From Alphaproteobacteria bacterium (GTDB lineage Bacteria; Pseudomonadota; Alphaproteobacteria; Rhizobiales; CAJQND01), in assembly GCA_024227565.1 (NCBI GenBank), contig JAAEUE010000137.1, positions 1 to 64,000 of the forward strand: a stretch of DNA of 64,000 nt, given 5' to 3'. A program made the translations under genes and the position numbers. Below the pieces are notes generated by a model. The model was not told where the DNA came from and made no database searches. It worked only from the letters and a program-made list of their open reading frames with translations. Shown here one piece after another: positions 40,503 through 49,490 of the stretch (position 1 is its first letter; each line of letters starts with the position of its first letter).

Positions 40503-41258
40503 TCAGGTTCGGCGCCGAAGCCAAGCTGAGGGCCAATGGGTGATGTTTTTTGAGAGTGACGACTCGTTAAAGGGCCATGCTGGCGTTTCAACGGCAAATT
40601 CCGGATGAAGCGCTGCAAAATCAACTGCAGCTTGAGCTGGATTATCCTTGTCCCAGGAACGGTCACCGCGCGGCACGTCCGCAAGGTCGCGCATGACACC
40701 ATCAGTCGAAACAATGTAAGAGCCAGGAGTTACCATGGGTCCATAGGCCTCAAGCTCTGCCATTACATGTGCATAGGAGTGGTCGCTGTCCAAGACCACC
40801 AAAACCTTATCTCCACTTTGTATTTCCGATTTTACCTTATTAATGACTTCGGGATCGGTCGAAGATCCTTCTATGAGAGTAACTAGCGGCTTCAAGGGAT
40901 GCGCTTCCAGCCGCTCGCGATTCTGTGGGCGAATTTCGATATCCACGGCAACGACGCGGCCATGGCCGAGTAACTTTAGCAAGCTTGCTGAGAGAATTGC
41001 CGATCCGCCATGGGCAATTCCAGTTTCAACAATTACATCTGGCTTCAGATTGTAGACCACCTCCTGATAGCGCACCAAATCCTCCGGAAGCTGTATAAGC
41101 GGTATCCCCAGCCACGAAAAAGAGTAGCTATATTTTTGGTTCCACCCCACTTTCACCCATAAGTCAGAAATGACTTCAAAGGCTGCGTCAGAGTATAAGG
41201 GGACCGTCTCTTGAGCGGTCTGCAGTGTTTTGGAATCTGTGTCGATCGTGACTTTCAT
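40503..41258 (-). CDS. CmcI/cephalosporin hydroxylase-family protein (SAM methyltransferase fold)
   Basis: The ATG at 41258 gives 251 residues; a TTG at 41276 overlapping the upstream gene is an alternative. CmcI-family landmarks are LWVKVGWNQKYSYSFSWLGIPLIQLPEDLVRYQEVVY, the SAM-type VETGIAHGGSAILSASLL, VVLDSDHSYAHVMAEL with candidate metal ligands, and the closing NITHWPSAWLRR. Despite the name, most members in surface-sugar loci are thought to methylate or modify sugars. Its codons are more AT-rich than those of neighbours. It is last in a three-gene minus-strand operon. Confidence 0.83.
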   Translation of the reverse strand: MKVTIDTDSKTLQTAQETVPLYSDAAFEVISDLWVKVGWNQKYSYSFSWLGIPLIQLPEDLVRYQEVVYNLKPDVIVETGIAHGGSAILSASLLKLLGHGRVVAVDIEIRPQNRERLEAHPLKPLVTLIEGSSTDPEVINKVKSEIQSGDKVLVVLDSDHSYAHVMAELEAYGPMVTPGSYIVSTDGVMRDLADVPRGDRSWDKDNPAQAAVDFAALHPEFAVETPAWPFNESSLSKNITHWPSAWLRRRT

Positions 41259-41268
41259 GTGCTTGCTT

Positions 41269-42438
41269 TCAATCAATAGGCACTAGAGTGGCGTTAGCAC
41301 CGGCACCAGTCAGAAATTGTCCGATTTCGCCAATATAGTTGGAGTTCATAACAAAAATAGTTCTTGGTTTTCGTGAAAATGCATCTTCGGGCGGAAGGAC
41401 TTCCAAACCACTTCCCGCAAGGTGCAGTCCTTGCTTTCCGGGGTTGATGTCAATAGCAAAATCAATGATCTCAGCCTCAGGATCCGAGAGCAGTGCGAAT
41501 GTTACGCCTTTTGCTCCGGCTCCCCAGATTGCAACATTCCCAACCTCTTGCGCTTGGAGTAGGGCGCTGCGCCATTTTTGTCTGAACTCAGCACCGAAAT
41601 CGCCAAATTGCCGCGGTCCTCGCGGCGCCAACTTGGGCGACTTGATTTGCACTCCAGCCACGCCAGACGCCCAAAGGTATTGGCCGCCAAAAACATGCTG
41701 AACGTATACGTCGTCGAAACCTGATTTCTCCATCGCAAAACGCAAAGAATCGGCCGTAAAGATCGAACAATGTTCGTAGAAAAAATCTTGCATGGCTTCG
41801 TTCTGCAAGATCCATTCGATGCATGGAGTTTCAATGAAGATTCTTGCACGAGATTTCGGTCCAAGCGCAGCCCTTACGGTGCTCAAGAAGGCCACCGGAT
41901 CGGGAACGTGCTCAATAGTGTGCCTCGAAGCTACTACATTAGGTGAGTGAACCAATCGCTCGCTAGTCCTGGTGTCAAAGTAGCAAGTGTGAATTCGGCT
42001 GCCAGCGGGACCAGCTGTTCCGGCTCCACGCCACGCCGGATCGAAGCCTTCAGCGGATCGCAGCCGTCTTCCAGCAGCGCGTGCAACCTCACTAATAAAG
42101 CCACCTTGGCCGCAGCCAATTTCAAGGTAGTCTATCTCGCTCTCTTGGAAGACGGCATCAACAACATCCTGAGCTCGGGCTTTGATGTGAGACAAGAACA
42201 CCGGGGAGTGAGACTGATCGTTCTCGTAATCTTCGTCATAATCTACCAAATGCGGTTCAAACAATCTGTTCCAGGCAAATCCACATGCTTTGCAACAGAT
42301 GAAATTTAGTACCCCACATGGAGCGGCTCGGGCGGCTTCCTTAGTCGGATAAAGCCGGTTCATTAAAACTGGAACTCGATCGCGGTGTTCGATGCTAAAC
42401 GTCTGAAACCCATTGCACACAGGGCAGCTATCGGCCAT
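41269..42438 (-). CDS. Zinc-ribbon SAM methyltransferase, sugar C-methyltransferase-like (third copy of this plan)
   Basis: The ATG at 42438 (GTGGA upstream, five bases after the previous stop) gives 389 residues beginning MADSCPVCNG; an ATG at 42465 and a TTG at 42477 are alternatives that overlap the SDR gene. Zinc Cys are Cys5, Cys8, Cys49 and Cys52. SAM motif DYLEIGCGQGGFISEVARAAG, ASRHTIEHVPDPVAFLSTVRAAL, and a C-terminal VAIWGAGAKGVTFALL...IDINPGKQGLHLAGSGLEVLPP match the other two paralogues. The YHEHFSYL catalytic segment reads FFYEHCSIFT here, so the chemistry may differ. Confidence 0.8.
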   Translation of the reverse strand: MADSCPVCNGFQTFSIEHRDRVPVLMNRLYPTKEAARAAPCGVLNFICCKACGFAWNRLFEPHLVDYDEDYENDQSHSPVFLSHIKARAQDVVDAVFQESEIDYLEIGCGQGGFISEVARAAGRRLRSAEGFDPAWRGAGTAGPAGSRIHTCYFDTRTSERLVHSPNVVASRHTIEHVPDPVAFLSTVRAALGPKSRARIFIETPCIEWILQNEAMQDFFYEHCSIFTADSLRFAMEKSGFDDVYVQHVFGGQYLWASGVAGVQIKSPKLAPRGPRQFGDFGAEFRQKWRSALLQAQEVGNVAIWGAGAKGVTFALLSDPEAEIIDFAIDINPGKQGLHLAGSGLEVLPPEDAFSRKPRTIFVMNSNYIGEIGQFLTGAGANATLVPID

Positions 42439-42442
42439 CTGG

Positions 42443-43351
42443 TTAATTTCCACTTTCGATTCCATTCCAGTAGGCAAGCGCGTCAGCGAGCCCTTCTTCC
42501 AAACATTTGCCTGTCTGGTAACCGACTTCGTGCTTCAGACGTGAAACATCCGCCGTCACGCGAACCGGCTCGCCCGGACGATCAGGCAGGGCACCCACTT
42601 GCACCAGTTCGGCCTTGCCCGCAAGATGGCCTAGCGCATTTGCAACATCTGCGATCTTTACGGCTGTCCCACTGGCAATATTTACAGCACCGTTAACGTC
42701 TGAAAGTGCGAGTGCAGCGAGTGCCTCGCCGGCTTCGCGCACATCAATGAAATCACGCACGCCCGAGCCAGACGTGCACTTGGCGACCCGGTTCGCAACC
42801 AAAGCTTGAGCCACGGTTGGAACCAGCCGACGCCGAAATTCCCCGGGTCCATACAAGAAAAACAAACGTGCCCACGCGAATCCAACGGAGTTCGTGCGGC
42901 TGAACTCCTCAAGGATCCGTCTGGTAGCGTCCTTGGAGACACCATATAGAGACACAGGGCTGATGGGCGTTACATTTTCGAGGCAATCATCAATGTCAGA
43001 CCAATCATATTCGTAACATGTTCCTGTACCGACAAACCGATTGGCACCTTGGTCGGCTGCTGCCCGAACCAAATTGAGCGTTGCAGCTACCCAATCCAGA
43101 TTTTCCGGCGTGGTCCAGAATCTGCCGTGCTCAACGTTCCAGGCAAGATGCAAAACCGTATCCGGCCGAGCAGCCCTTATCGTGGCCACTGTTGCGGCAG
43201 GGTCGAGCAGGTCAGTTTCATACCAATCAAAATCACCTGCAAGTTGAGGTCTGCGACGCGAAACTGCGATTGTTACAACGCCACGCCGTAGCAGAGCATT
43301 CAAAACCGCCTTCCCCACAAAGCCGCTGGCACCGGTCAAAACTACCCGCAT
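42443..43351 (-). CDS. NAD-dependent sugar reductase/epimerase (SDR) 5
   Basis: The 302-residue extended SDR has VVLTGASGFVGKAVLNALLRRG, HLAWNVEHGRFW, GTGTCYEYDW and catalytic LYGVSKDATRRIL (Tyr-x3-Lys). It looks like 4-keto-sugar reductases that finish deoxy-sugar pathways (for example CDP-tyvelose epimerase or dTDP-4-keto reductase relatives). It is the first gene of a minus-strand trio with a C-methyltransferase-like and a CmcI-like gene, and faces the CDP-sugar genes. It is therefore a good candidate for the final 4-reduction of the C-methylated CDP sugar; this is inference. Confidence 0.83.
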   Translation of the reverse strand: MRVVLTGASGFVGKAVLNALLRRGVVTIAVSRRRPQLAGDFDWYETDLLDPAATVATIRAARPDTVLHLAWNVEHGRFWTTPENLDWVAATLNLVRAAADQGANRFVGTGTCYEYDWSDIDDCLENVTPISPVSLYGVSKDATRRILEEFSRTNSVGFAWARLFFLYGPGEFRRRLVPTVAQALVANRVAKCTSGSGVRDFIDVREAGEALAALALSDVNGAVNIASGTAVKIADVANALGHLAGKAELVQVGALPDRPGEPVRVTADVSRLKHEVGYQTGKCLEEGLADALAYWNGIESGN

Positions 43352-43454
43352 ACAAGGTTATCTCCGGCTGATCTGGGCCAAATGTTTTCCAAGCGATGTC
43401 CGATCGATTGGGCCATCCTCGCCTCCTGCCGATTGTCGATCAAGTAGACTGGTG

Positions 43455-45551
43455 CTAGGAAGACTGCCCTTTCAACGCCAACGCATCGACCGCACAAATC
43501 CCATCAGCACCAACGAAGAGCGGGTTGATCTCCAATTCGACCAGAGACTGGGCACTGTCAGACATATAGTCCGCAAGCTTCTGCAAGCAAGAAACCAGCT
43601 CGCGAAGACTAGCGCCTCTCTGGCCCCTGTGTCCAGAAAGCAAAGTCATTGTCTTCAATCTGCTCACAGCGCCCAAAATGTCGTCTTCGTCGGCAGGAAT
43701 AAGAATGGTCTCCGCGTTACCCAAAAGCTCAACCAACACCCCGCCACTTGCCAAGGTCATTGCCAGACCAAACTGGGGATCCCTGCGGACACTGACAAGA
43801 AGTTCGGCAACCGGCCGTGGCTGCATTTGCTCAACAAGAAAGCGGTCTATCACCAAATTCTTGTTAAATTGCCCGACTTTTTTGCGCATGGTCAGAAGTG
43901 CTTGCTGCAGGCCATCGACATCCTTGATATTAAGCGCGACCGCTCCGGCCTCGGTCTTATGCAGCAGACTAGGACTCAACATTTTCAGGACGACCGGGTA
44001 CCCGACTTTGCCAGCAACTGTCTCGGCCTCCGCCGAAGCGCAAACCTGGCCGCTCGGGATGGGTATCCCAGCCTCCGCCAGGATCATCTTGCCTTCGGCT
44101 TCATCAAGCGGTCTTGTGACTGCCGACAACTCGCGCACTTCCGGGATAAAGTGGGCTTTATCCAGAATCTTCGCCTTTCGTACACCATACCAAGCTGCAC
44201 CGTCGATTGCTTCAAGGCACTCATGGATCCCCTGCATCGGCGCCACCCCTTGCGCAACAAGCCACTCGCGGGTTTCGCCATCCAGGTTTTCCGGCAAGGT
44301 TGAGCATACCGCGCCGGGGATTTCGGCCGCACGCACTGTCTCGATGAAGGAAGCGGCGTCGTTCAGGTAGAACGGCTTACTTTCGTCCAGGCCAACCACC
44401 GGGTAATCCTGCACGATCACCGCTGCATCGTAACCATCGCTAAGGTGGGTCTTGAACACCGGGGGCACGCGCTCCCTGTCGCCCCAAATGGGGGTTGTGT
44501 AGTCGAGTGGGTTGGAGACGGTTGCTGTGCTGGGCAGGAGGCTGCGGAGGTTTTCATCGGCCGCTTCGCTAGGCTGAGGGAATTCAAGCCCCACCTTCTC
44601 GGCGCGATCCGCCAGCATCGTCGCGCCGCCTCCCGAACACGTAAGGCCTGCAATGCGCGTCCCCTTGGGGACACCGCCCACTGTCAGGAACTTAAGTGTC
44701 TCCAAGAGCTGGGCCGGCGAGTAAACGCGTATGATGCCCAGCCTCTCAAACAGGGCAGAATAAAGCTCATCTGTGCCCGAGAGCGAGCCGGTATGGCTCT
44801 CGGTGAGCTTTGCGCCCACCTGGGAACTGCCCGTCTTCAAGGCTACGATCGGCTTGCCGGCCTTTAAGGCTTTCTGTGCGGCACTGGCGAACGCCGAAAC
44901 GTCTTTCAAGCCCTCGATGTGAAGCCCGAAGGCCCGCACCTTGTCGTTCTCACACAACGCCTCCACGAAATCTTCCAGTGCCAGCGTCGCCTGATTTCCA
45001 GCCGAGATCATGTAGGCAAAGGGAACGGACCTCTGGCTCATGGTGAGGTCTGAAGCCAGCATGCCGCTCTGGGTGATGATCGCAGCGCCGTAACCCGGCG
45101 CAAAGCCGCCATGGGCAAACGGCCAGAGAGCGACTTTGTCGAGATAGTTGATGAGCCCATAGCAGTTGGGGCCCACCAGTGCCATTTCCCCGGTCGCCTT
45201 GATCAGGTCCGCCTCCAGGACAGCACCCTCGCCGCCCATTTCGCCAAAGCCGGCGGTGTAGCAAACAACGCCCCCTGCCCCGCGGGCGTTCAGTTGCCGC
45301 AAGGCCTCGATTGCCGGCTCCCTTGGGATGGCCAGGAAAACCGCATCCGGGGCCTCCGGCAGATCCTCAATGCTGGCAAAACAGGCATGGCCGGCGATCT
45401 CATCGCGCTTTGGATTGACCGGCCAGATCGGCCCCTCATAGCCAATGCGCGCGCACTCGCCGGCCACGGTCACCGCATCGCTGCCGCCGATCAAGGCAAT
45501 ATGCCGAGGGGTCAGCAGCCGTTGCAGGTTGCGCCGGCGTTCCGCTGTCAT
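43455..45551 (-). CDS. ADP-forming acyl-CoA synthetase (acetate-CoA ligase family)
   Basis: The 698-residue protein combines a CoA-binding domain (about 1-130: [25 protein letters not shown]), two succinyl-CoA ligase-like domains ([28 protein letters not shown] with the phosphohistidine near residue 258) and a C-terminal ATP-grasp domain (from about 480: [23 protein letters not shown]). It interconverts an acyl-CoA and ADP plus phosphate with the free acid and ATP. As the last gene of the carnitine-type operon, it could charge carnitine or recover ATP from betainyl-CoA. It overlaps the BKACE gene by 4 bases. Confidence 0.85.
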   Translation of the reverse strand: MTAERRRNLQRLLTPRHIALIGGSDAVTVAGECARIGYEGPIWPVNPKRDEIAGHACFASIEDLPEAPDAVFLAIPREPAIEALRQLNARGAGGVVCYTAGFGEMGGEGAVLEADLIKATGEMALVGPNCYGLINYLDKVALWPFAHGGFAPGYGAAIITQSGMLASDLTMSQRSVPFAYMISAGNQATLALEDFVEALCENDKVRAFGLHIEGLKDVSAFASAAQKALKAGKPIVALKTGSSQVGAKLTESHTGSLSGTDELYSALFERLGIIRVYSPAQLLETLKFLTVGGVPKGTRIAGLTCSGGGATMLADRAEKVGLEFPQPSEAADENLRSLLPSTATVSNPLDYTTPIWGDRERVPPVFKTHLSDGYDAAVIVQDYPVVGLDESKPFYLNDAASFIETVRAAEIPGAVCSTLPENLDGETREWLVAQGVAPMQGIHECLEAIDGAAWYGVRKAKILDKAHFIPEVRELSAVTRPLDEAEGKMILAEAGIPIPSGQVCASAEAETVAGKVGYPVVLKMLSPSLLHKTEAGAVALNIKDVDGLQQALLTMRKKVGQFNKNLVIDRFLVEQMQPRPVAELLVSVRRDPQFGLAMTLASGGVLVELLGNAETILIPADEDDILGAVSRLKTMTLLSGHRGQRGASLRELVSCLQKLADYMSDSAQSLVELEINPLFVGADGICAVDALALKGQSS

Positions 45552-46432
45552 GCGCCGCGTAAACCCAGCTTCTGGCGTGCTTGCCCGGGCGTTGCGGGGG
45601 TTGCCCCCATGCGCTGGATGATCTCCACCGCGCGCTCCACAAGCTGGCCGTTTGAGGCGAGCACGCCGCGGTCGAGATAGATGTTGTCCTCAAGACCCAC
45701 ACGCACGTTGCCGCCCATGGCCACAGCCACCGCCGCCATGGGCATCTGCATGCGCGAGATGCCAAAGCTTGCCCAACTTGCACCGGCGGGAAGCTGATCT
45801 TTCATCACCTTCATGGTGTCCACATCCTGATCTGCGCCCCACGGGATGCCGAGGCAGATCTGGAACATGGGCGGATCGGCAATCAGGCCTTCGGCCACCA
45901 TCGCCTTGGCAAAGCGGATGTGGCCCAGGTCAAACACCTCAAGCTCCGGCTTAACGCCCCATTCCTTGGTGAGCTCGGCCATCTTGCGCAAATATGGCGG
46001 GGTGGAGATGTAGATCTCATTGCCATTGCCGAAGTTGAGGGTGCCGCAGTCGAGACTGCAGATCTCCGGCAGGTTCTCCTTCACATGGGCCAGGCGCTCC
46101 TCCGGGCCAATCATGTCGGTGCCCGGGCCCGGCATGGCCGGATCATCCTCGCTCGGCACCCAGTCGCCGCCCATGCCGGCGGTCAGGTTGACCACCACGT
46201 CCGTGTCGCTGGAGCGGACCCGGTCGACCACCTCTTTGAACAATCCCAAATCACGCGAACCCTTGCCCGTTTCCGGATCGCGCACATGGATGTGGGCCAC
46301 GGCAGCGCCCGCCTTGGCGGCCTCAATTGCAGCATCCGCAATCTCCTTGGGCGTCACCGGCACGCCGGGGTGTTTCCCGGTGGTGTCTCCGGCACCTGTT
46401 ACGGCACAGGTGATGATGGGTTCGAAATTCAT
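45548..46432 (-). CDS. BKACE-family beta-keto acid cleavage enzyme, probable dehydrocarnitine cleavage
   Basis: The 294-residue TIM-barrel protein is of the DUF849/BKACE family. Landmarks are [23 protein letters not shown], the zinc pair [26 protein letters not shown] [13 protein letters not shown], and the C-terminal zinc Glu in [14 protein letters not shown]. BKACEs react a beta-keto acid with acetyl-CoA to give acetoacetate and a new CoA ester. The adjacent carnitine-type dehydrogenase implies 3-dehydrocarnitine as substrate, giving betainyl-CoA. It overlaps both neighbours by 4 bases. Confidence 0.86.
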   Translation of the reverse strand: MNFEPIITCAVTGAGDTTGKHPGVPVTPKEIADAAIEAAKAGAAVAHIHVRDPETGKGSRDLGLFKEVVDRVRSSDTDVVVNLTAGMGGDWVPSEDDPAMPGPGTDMIGPEERLAHVKENLPEICSLDCGTLNFGNGNEIYISTPPYLRKMAELTKEWGVKPELEVFDLGHIRFAKAMVAEGLIADPPMFQICLGIPWGADQDVDTMKVMKDQLPAGASWASFGISRMQMPMAAVAVAMGGNVRVGLEDNIYLDRGVLASNGQLVERAVEIIQRMGATPATPGQARQKLGLRGA

Positions 46433-47376
46433 GTCTGGACCTCTTTGATGGCGTTTAGAATTGCAACTATGCCCCGGTCGCGGGCTTCCGCCATGTCTTC
46501 GAAATGCCGGTCGCCGGCAATCTCGTTGCAGCCATCAACCATGCGGTTGCGCAGCTCGGGCGTTAGTTCAGGGGCTTCAAGCCGGGTCCAGGGCAGTTTC
46601 AGCGCCGGGCCGAACTGATCAAGATTGGTGGCCATGCCGCCCTCGCCGCAGGCCACGTGGAAGGCCATGCACTGGCCCTGCAGCGCCATGCGGGGCGCAG
46701 GGCCGTTGATCAGGGCCGTGTCGATCTGCTCCGGGGTTGCCTCGCCATTGGCCACCATGTGGAGCGCCTCGCGCCACAGGGCCTCCTGCAGGCGGGTGGC
46801 GACGAAGCCGGGGATTTCCTTGTTCATCACCAACGGCGCTTTGCCGGCCGCCTTGTAGAACGCTGCGGCCCAGGCCACAGCTTCCGGAGAAGACTGATCG
46901 CCGCCGACGATCTCCACCAGGGGCAACAGATAGGGTGGGTTGAAGGGATGGCCCACCACGGTTCTGGCCGCTGTCGGGCATTTGGCCTGGATCTCGGTCA
47001 TGGTGAGGCCTGAGGTGCTGGACGATATCACCACATCTTCAGGCACCAGCTCGCTCAATTGCGCATAGAGCGCCTGTTTGAGCTCCAGGATTTCCGGCGC
47101 GCTTTCCTGAACGAATTCTGCGCCCGATATGGCATCAGCAAGATCTGACGTGAGTGTCAGACGGTCCCGCGACGCACCTTCTGCCAGCCCCAACCCTTCC
47201 AGACTGACCCAACCGGTGTCGAGGATCTTGCGGAACGCGGCCTCTTCAGCCGGATCGTGAATGTAGGCCACCACATCATAGCCGCGCGCCAGGAAGTGGG
47301 CGGCCCAGCCGGCGCCAATCGGGCCGGCGCCAATGGTGGTTACGGATTTTACCTGATCAGGATTGGGTCTTGCCAT
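46429..47376 (-). CDS. 3-hydroxyacyl-CoA dehydrogenase-like, probable L-carnitine 3-dehydrogenase
   Basis: The ATG at 47376 is one base after the previous stop (GGTGAG upstream); 315 residues. The NAD domain starts [24 protein letters not shown], then [35 protein letters not shown] and the catalytic [18 protein letters not shown] with its His. The C-terminal [30 protein letters not shown] is typical of carnitine dehydrogenases. These oxidise L-carnitine to 3-dehydrocarnitine. Some relatives are fused to a betainyl-CoA thioesterase; this one is not, and no separate thioesterase gene is visible nearby. Confidence 0.85.
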   Translation of the reverse strand: MARPNPDQVKSVTTIGAGPIGAGWAAHFLARGYDVVAYIHDPAEEAAFRKILDTGWVSLEGLGLAEGASRDRLTLTSDLADAISGAEFVQESAPEILELKQALYAQLSELVPEDVVISSSTSGLTMTEIQAKCPTAARTVVGHPFNPPYLLPLVEIVGGDQSSPEAVAWAAAFYKAAGKAPLVMNKEIPGFVATRLQEALWREALHMVANGEATPEQIDTALINGPAPRMALQGQCMAFHVACGEGGMATNLDQFGPALKLPWTRLEAPELTPELRNRMVDGCNEIAGDRHFEDMAEARDRGIVAILNAIKEVQT

Positions 47377-47377
47377 C

Positions 47378-48181
47378 TCACCGGCCCTTGAACACAGGAT
47401 CGCGCTTTTCAACGAAGGCACGCACGCCCTCTTCGGCATCCTCGGATTTCAGCATGGCCTTGTACGTGGGCAGATCGTCCCCGCGCATCTTGTCAAAGGC
47501 CTGTTCCAGCGGCACGCACTCAATGGCGCGCAGCACCTCCTTCACCGTCTGCAGGGCCAGAGGGGCCGCCTTGGCCAGTTGCTCTGCCCATTCGCGCGCG
47601 GCGGTCATCAACTCGCCTGCAGGCACCACCTTGTTGACCAAGCCATAGCGGGCGGCCTCTTCGGCCGTCATGCGGCGGCCGAGCAGAAACATTTCCATGG
47701 CGATATTGTAGGGCACTCGCCGGGGCAAGCGCTGGATGGCACCCGCATCTGGCACCATGCCGAGGGGCATTTCAGGCAGACCAAATTCGATGTGGTCAGC
47801 TGCAATGATCAGATCGCCAGACATGGCCAGCTCGAACCCGCCGCCAATGGCGTGGCCGTTCAGGGCAACGATAACCGGCTTGTTGAGGTTCCAGTTTTCC
47901 GTGAGCCCGGCAAAGCCGCCATCGCCATAGTCGCCCTCTTCCCACCAGTTATCGAGCTTGGTCTCGCCGCTATCGAGCGCTTTCAGATCCCAGCCGGCAG
48001 AAAAGATACGCTCGCCTGCTGCCGTGAGGATACCGACGCGCAGGTCCGGATCATCGCGCAGCTGGGCGAATGCCGCCCCAAGAGCACGGCTCATGGCCTC
48101 GTCGATGGCGTTGACCTTGGGTTGGTTCAAGGTCACCTCAAGCACATGACCCGAGCGGTTGACGATTACACTGTCACTCAT
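47378..48181 (-). CDS. Crotonase-family protein closely resembling carnitinyl-CoA dehydratase CaiD
   Basis: The ATG at 48181 follows GAGGT by nine bases; 267 residues. As I recall E. coli CaiD, similarity extends over the whole protein: LEVTLNQPKVNAID, AGERIFSAGWDLKALDSGE, GGFAGLTENWNLNKPVIVALNGHAIGGGFELA, and the C-terminal SEDAEEGVRAFVEKRDPVFKGR. The oxyanion-hole segment (AGWDLKA and GGGFELA) and the catalytic-region Glu in LPEMPLGMVPDAG are intact. CaiD hydrates crotonobetainyl-CoA to carnitinyl-CoA. In this operon it would feed crotonobetaine into the dehydrogenase route or racemise carnitine via the CoA ester. Confidence 0.85.
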   Translation of the reverse strand: MSDSVIVNRSGHVLEVTLNQPKVNAIDEAMSRALGAAFAQLRDDPDLRVGILTAAGERIFSAGWDLKALDSGETKLDNWWEEGDYGDGGFAGLTENWNLNKPVIVALNGHAIGGGFELAMSGDLIIAADHIEFGLPEMPLGMVPDAGAIQRLPRRVPYNIAMEMFLLGRRMTAEEAARYGLVNKVVPAGELMTAAREWAEQLAKAAPLALQTVKEVLRAIECVPLEQAFDKMRGDDLPTYKAMLKSEDAEEGVRAFVEKRDPVFKGR

Positions 48182-48201
48182 GGAACTCAAACCTCAACTG
48201 G

Positions 48202-48308
48202 CTAGAGCAACCTCCGATCAGACGGTTACGTCTGGTCGGAGACAAGTTGCTCGTTCCTAACGTTAGTCTGGAGCTTATTCCGCTCAGTCTGAGCGGGATA
48301 AGCTCTAG
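48202..48308 (+). repeat. Double-hairpin intergenic repeat, copy A
   Basis: This 107-base element begins CTAGAGC and ends GCTCTAG. It folds into two hairpins. The first (48205-48252) pairs GAGCAAC with GTTGCTC and CTCCGATCAGAC with GTCTGGTCGGAG. The second (48271-48305) is a 17-bp arm pair with one wobble and a single-base turn. It aligns end to end with the reverse complement of the copy at 56772-56879, with both hairpins the same length. Its terminal CTAG supplies the stop codon (48305-48307, minus strand) of the LLM oxidoreductase gene. Confidence 0.85.
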
Positions 48309-49342
48309 GCGTAGGCCGGCATCACTTCATTGATGAACAGACCCAGAGACTTCTTCTGGCGGGCAAAATCCAACCCGATGTTCATGTTGTAGGTGAAGTG
48401 ATCAACGCCCAGATCCTCGTAAGCCTTCAGTTTGACGATGACTTCCTCCGGCGTGCCCAGCATAAGGTTCTGCTGCAGCATATCGGCGTTGAACTCATCG
48501 CGGCCGGCAATTGCCGTCAGGTCCACTTGGGCCGGAAATCCGTTCTCCACATCGCCCAGGTTCTGAAACAGATTTTGAAACTGCCCAAGCTGGCGTTGCA
48601 CGGCTTTTATCGCCGCATCCCGGCCGGCCTCATCCTCATAGACGCAAGTGTGGCGCATCATCGCGAATATGGGACGCTTGGCGCCCGGCTTCTTCGCCAT
48701 CGCATCGTCGAGGTGGGATTTGTAGAGCTCCGCCTCCGACATGGGCCGGGTGAGCGGCCAGGAAATGATGTTGCAATCGTGCTCGATGGCAAAATCATAG
48801 GTGATCGGGGCGCGTGCCGCGATCCAGATGGGTGGATGGGGCTTTTGCAGGGGTTTGGGAACCGACGTGGAGGTGGGGAAAGACCAATACTCGCCCTCAT
48901 GGGCATAGTCGCCCTGCCACAAGGCTTTCACCACGGGCAGCATCTCTTGCATGTAGCGCCAGCCATCAGACTGTTTCAAGCCAGGTTGCATGCGGTCAAA
49001 CTCGCGCTGGTAGGCGCCTGAGCCAATGCCGAACTCCAACCGTCCGCCGCTGTAAAGGTCGGTCAGCGCCGCTTCGCCTGCCACGTTGATGGGATGCCAG
49101 TAAGGCGCCACCACAACTGCCGTACCCAGCCTGATCCGGTTGGTGTGGGCCGCCCACCAGGTGAGCAATTGAAACGGGTTTGGCGCGATGGTCATTTCCA
49201 AAGCGTGGTGCTCTGCCGACCAGACGATCTCAAATCCTCCCTCATCGGCCATTTGCACCATTTCCAGTGTGTGGCGTTCCACCTCACGCATATCTAAGTC
49301 CGGCGTGATGCGTTCCATGTTGATGGCGAGCTGAAATTTCAT
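48305..49342 (-). CDS. LLM-class flavin-dependent monooxygenase
   Basis: The 345-residue luciferase-like (alpha/beta)8 protein starts MKFQLAINMERITPDLDMREVERHTLEMVQMADEGGFEIVWSAEHH. It continues with NPFQLLTWWAAHTNRIRLGTAVVV and LYSGGRLEFGIGSGAYQREFDRM, typical F420/FMN-dependent LLM segments. Such enzymes oxidise or cleave small substrates with O2 and reduced flavin. It is on the same strand and just ahead of the carnitine operon, separated by the repeat element, so a role in trimethylammonium breakdown is possible but unproven. Its stop codon lies in the repeat. Confidence 0.83.
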   Translation of the reverse strand: MKFQLAINMERITPDLDMREVERHTLEMVQMADEGGFEIVWSAEHHALEMTIAPNPFQLLTWWAAHTNRIRLGTAVVVAPYWHPINVAGEAALTDLYSGGRLEFGIGSGAYQREFDRMQPGLKQSDGWRYMQEMLPVVKALWQGDYAHEGEYWSFPTSTSVPKPLQKPHPPIWIAARAPITYDFAIEHDCNIISWPLTRPMSEAELYKSHLDDAMAKKPGAKRPIFAMMRHTCVYEDEAGRDAAIKAVQRQLGQFQNLFQNLGDVENGFPAQVDLTAIAGRDEFNADMLQQNLMLGTPEEVIVKLKAYEDLGVDHFTYNMNIGLDFARQKKSLGLFINEVMPAYA

Positions 49343-49490
49343 TATGCCTCTCCCTGTCGACCTAAATTTACTACCGCAAGCTCCCTACCAGCTTCACAGA
49401 TTAGGTTGCAACGACTAGTTTTCCGCACGCCGTGAAAGGTTGCCGCCTTCGTCGCCTGATCCACGGTGCTCTGGTGAGCCGTGAGATGCC

